NCBI GenBank assembly: GCA_937894515.1
Contig: CALCRH010000202.1
Span: 1-5,038 of the forward strand
Source: an uncultured Clostridia bacterium
GTDB taxonomy: Bacteria; Bacillota; Clostridia; Oscillospirales; Oscillospiraceae
Reading direction: 5' to 3'
Length of the DNA: 5,038 nt
This document shows positions 5,007 through 5,038 of the stretch, one piece after another. Below the pieces are notes generated by a model. The model worked only from the letters and a program-made list of their open reading frames with translations. It searched no databases and was not told the DNA's origin. How positions within the stretch are numbered: position 1 is the first letter of the stretch; every line of letters starts with the position of its first letter. Both the position numbers and the translations under genes were made by a program.

Positions 5007-5038
5007 GGGTACAGGGCGGCAGCGCCTGTGCGGTTGCA
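4930..5038. repeat. Imperfect direct repeat of about 30 bp, two copies
   Basis: Units at 4930-4960 and 5009-5038 share an exact 13-base core CAGGGCGGCAGCG (4933-4945 and 5012-5024, 79 bp apart). Each unit starts GT and ends in TGCA. Hairpins 2 and 3 lie between or at the edge of the units. The second unit ends exactly at the window edge, so the series may continue. Confidence 0.6.

Noticed and set aside
4782..5038. A CRISPR array in the repeat-rich tail.
   Set aside because: Repeats are of different kinds, unequally spaced and partly hairpins; no regular repeat-spacer pattern or cas genes are seen.

Overview
This window looks like part of the accessory or mobile genome (plasmid or integrative element) of a low-to-mid GC Firmicute, most likely a gut Clostridia or Erysipelotrichia type. 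The reasons are strong AGGAGG-type ribosome sites, a Firmicutes-style LexA repressor, a ParM/StbA actin-like partition pair, and a tail of tandem GC-rich hairpins like those scattered through clostridial mobile elements. The taxon is an inference from style, not from a marker gene.

Layout. Bases 1-227 (+) hold the end of a probable membrane protein cut by the window edge; its stop codon directly abuts the stop of the next gene on the other strand. Bases 228-3230 (-) are a compact three-gene operon read right to left: a LexA-type self-cleaving repressor (205 aa), a DUF6076-like protein with a Cys4 zinc-ribbon-like motif (372 aa), and a sigma-70-like protein with recognisable regions 2, 3 and 4 plus a C-terminal extension (410 aa). 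Gaps are 21 and 12 bp. The operon has a well-formed promoter (TTGCTA, 17 bp, extended TG-A-TATACT). A perfect 12-bp inverted repeat covers the predicted transcription start, so LexA very probably represses its own operon.

Bases 3231-3518 are the control region between the two divergent units. On the + strand it holds a 10-codon leader ORF with a near-perfect Shine-Dalgarno, immediately followed by a terminator-like hairpin with a T-rich tail and a second small hairpin. Then come a ParM/StbA-like actin ATPase (3519-4469) and, overlapping by 4 bases, a small ParR-like protein (4466-4783). Together they look like a type II partition module.

Bases 4784-5038 carry no gene. They hold four GATATC motifs spaced 24, 18 and 12 bp apart with a nested 11-bp inverted repeat (candidate ParR site), a 13-bp-stem bidirectional terminator, and a GC-rich run of hairpins and a roughly 30-bp imperfect direct repeat reaching the window end.

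How it may work together: parMR would stabilise inheritance of the element. The divergent operon looks like a damage-responsive switch in which LexA cleavage releases expression of a dedicated sigma factor and its zinc-motif partner. That SOS-to-sigma link is the most interesting hypothesis here; it rests on gene order, promoter/operator geometry and motif reading, not on any search.
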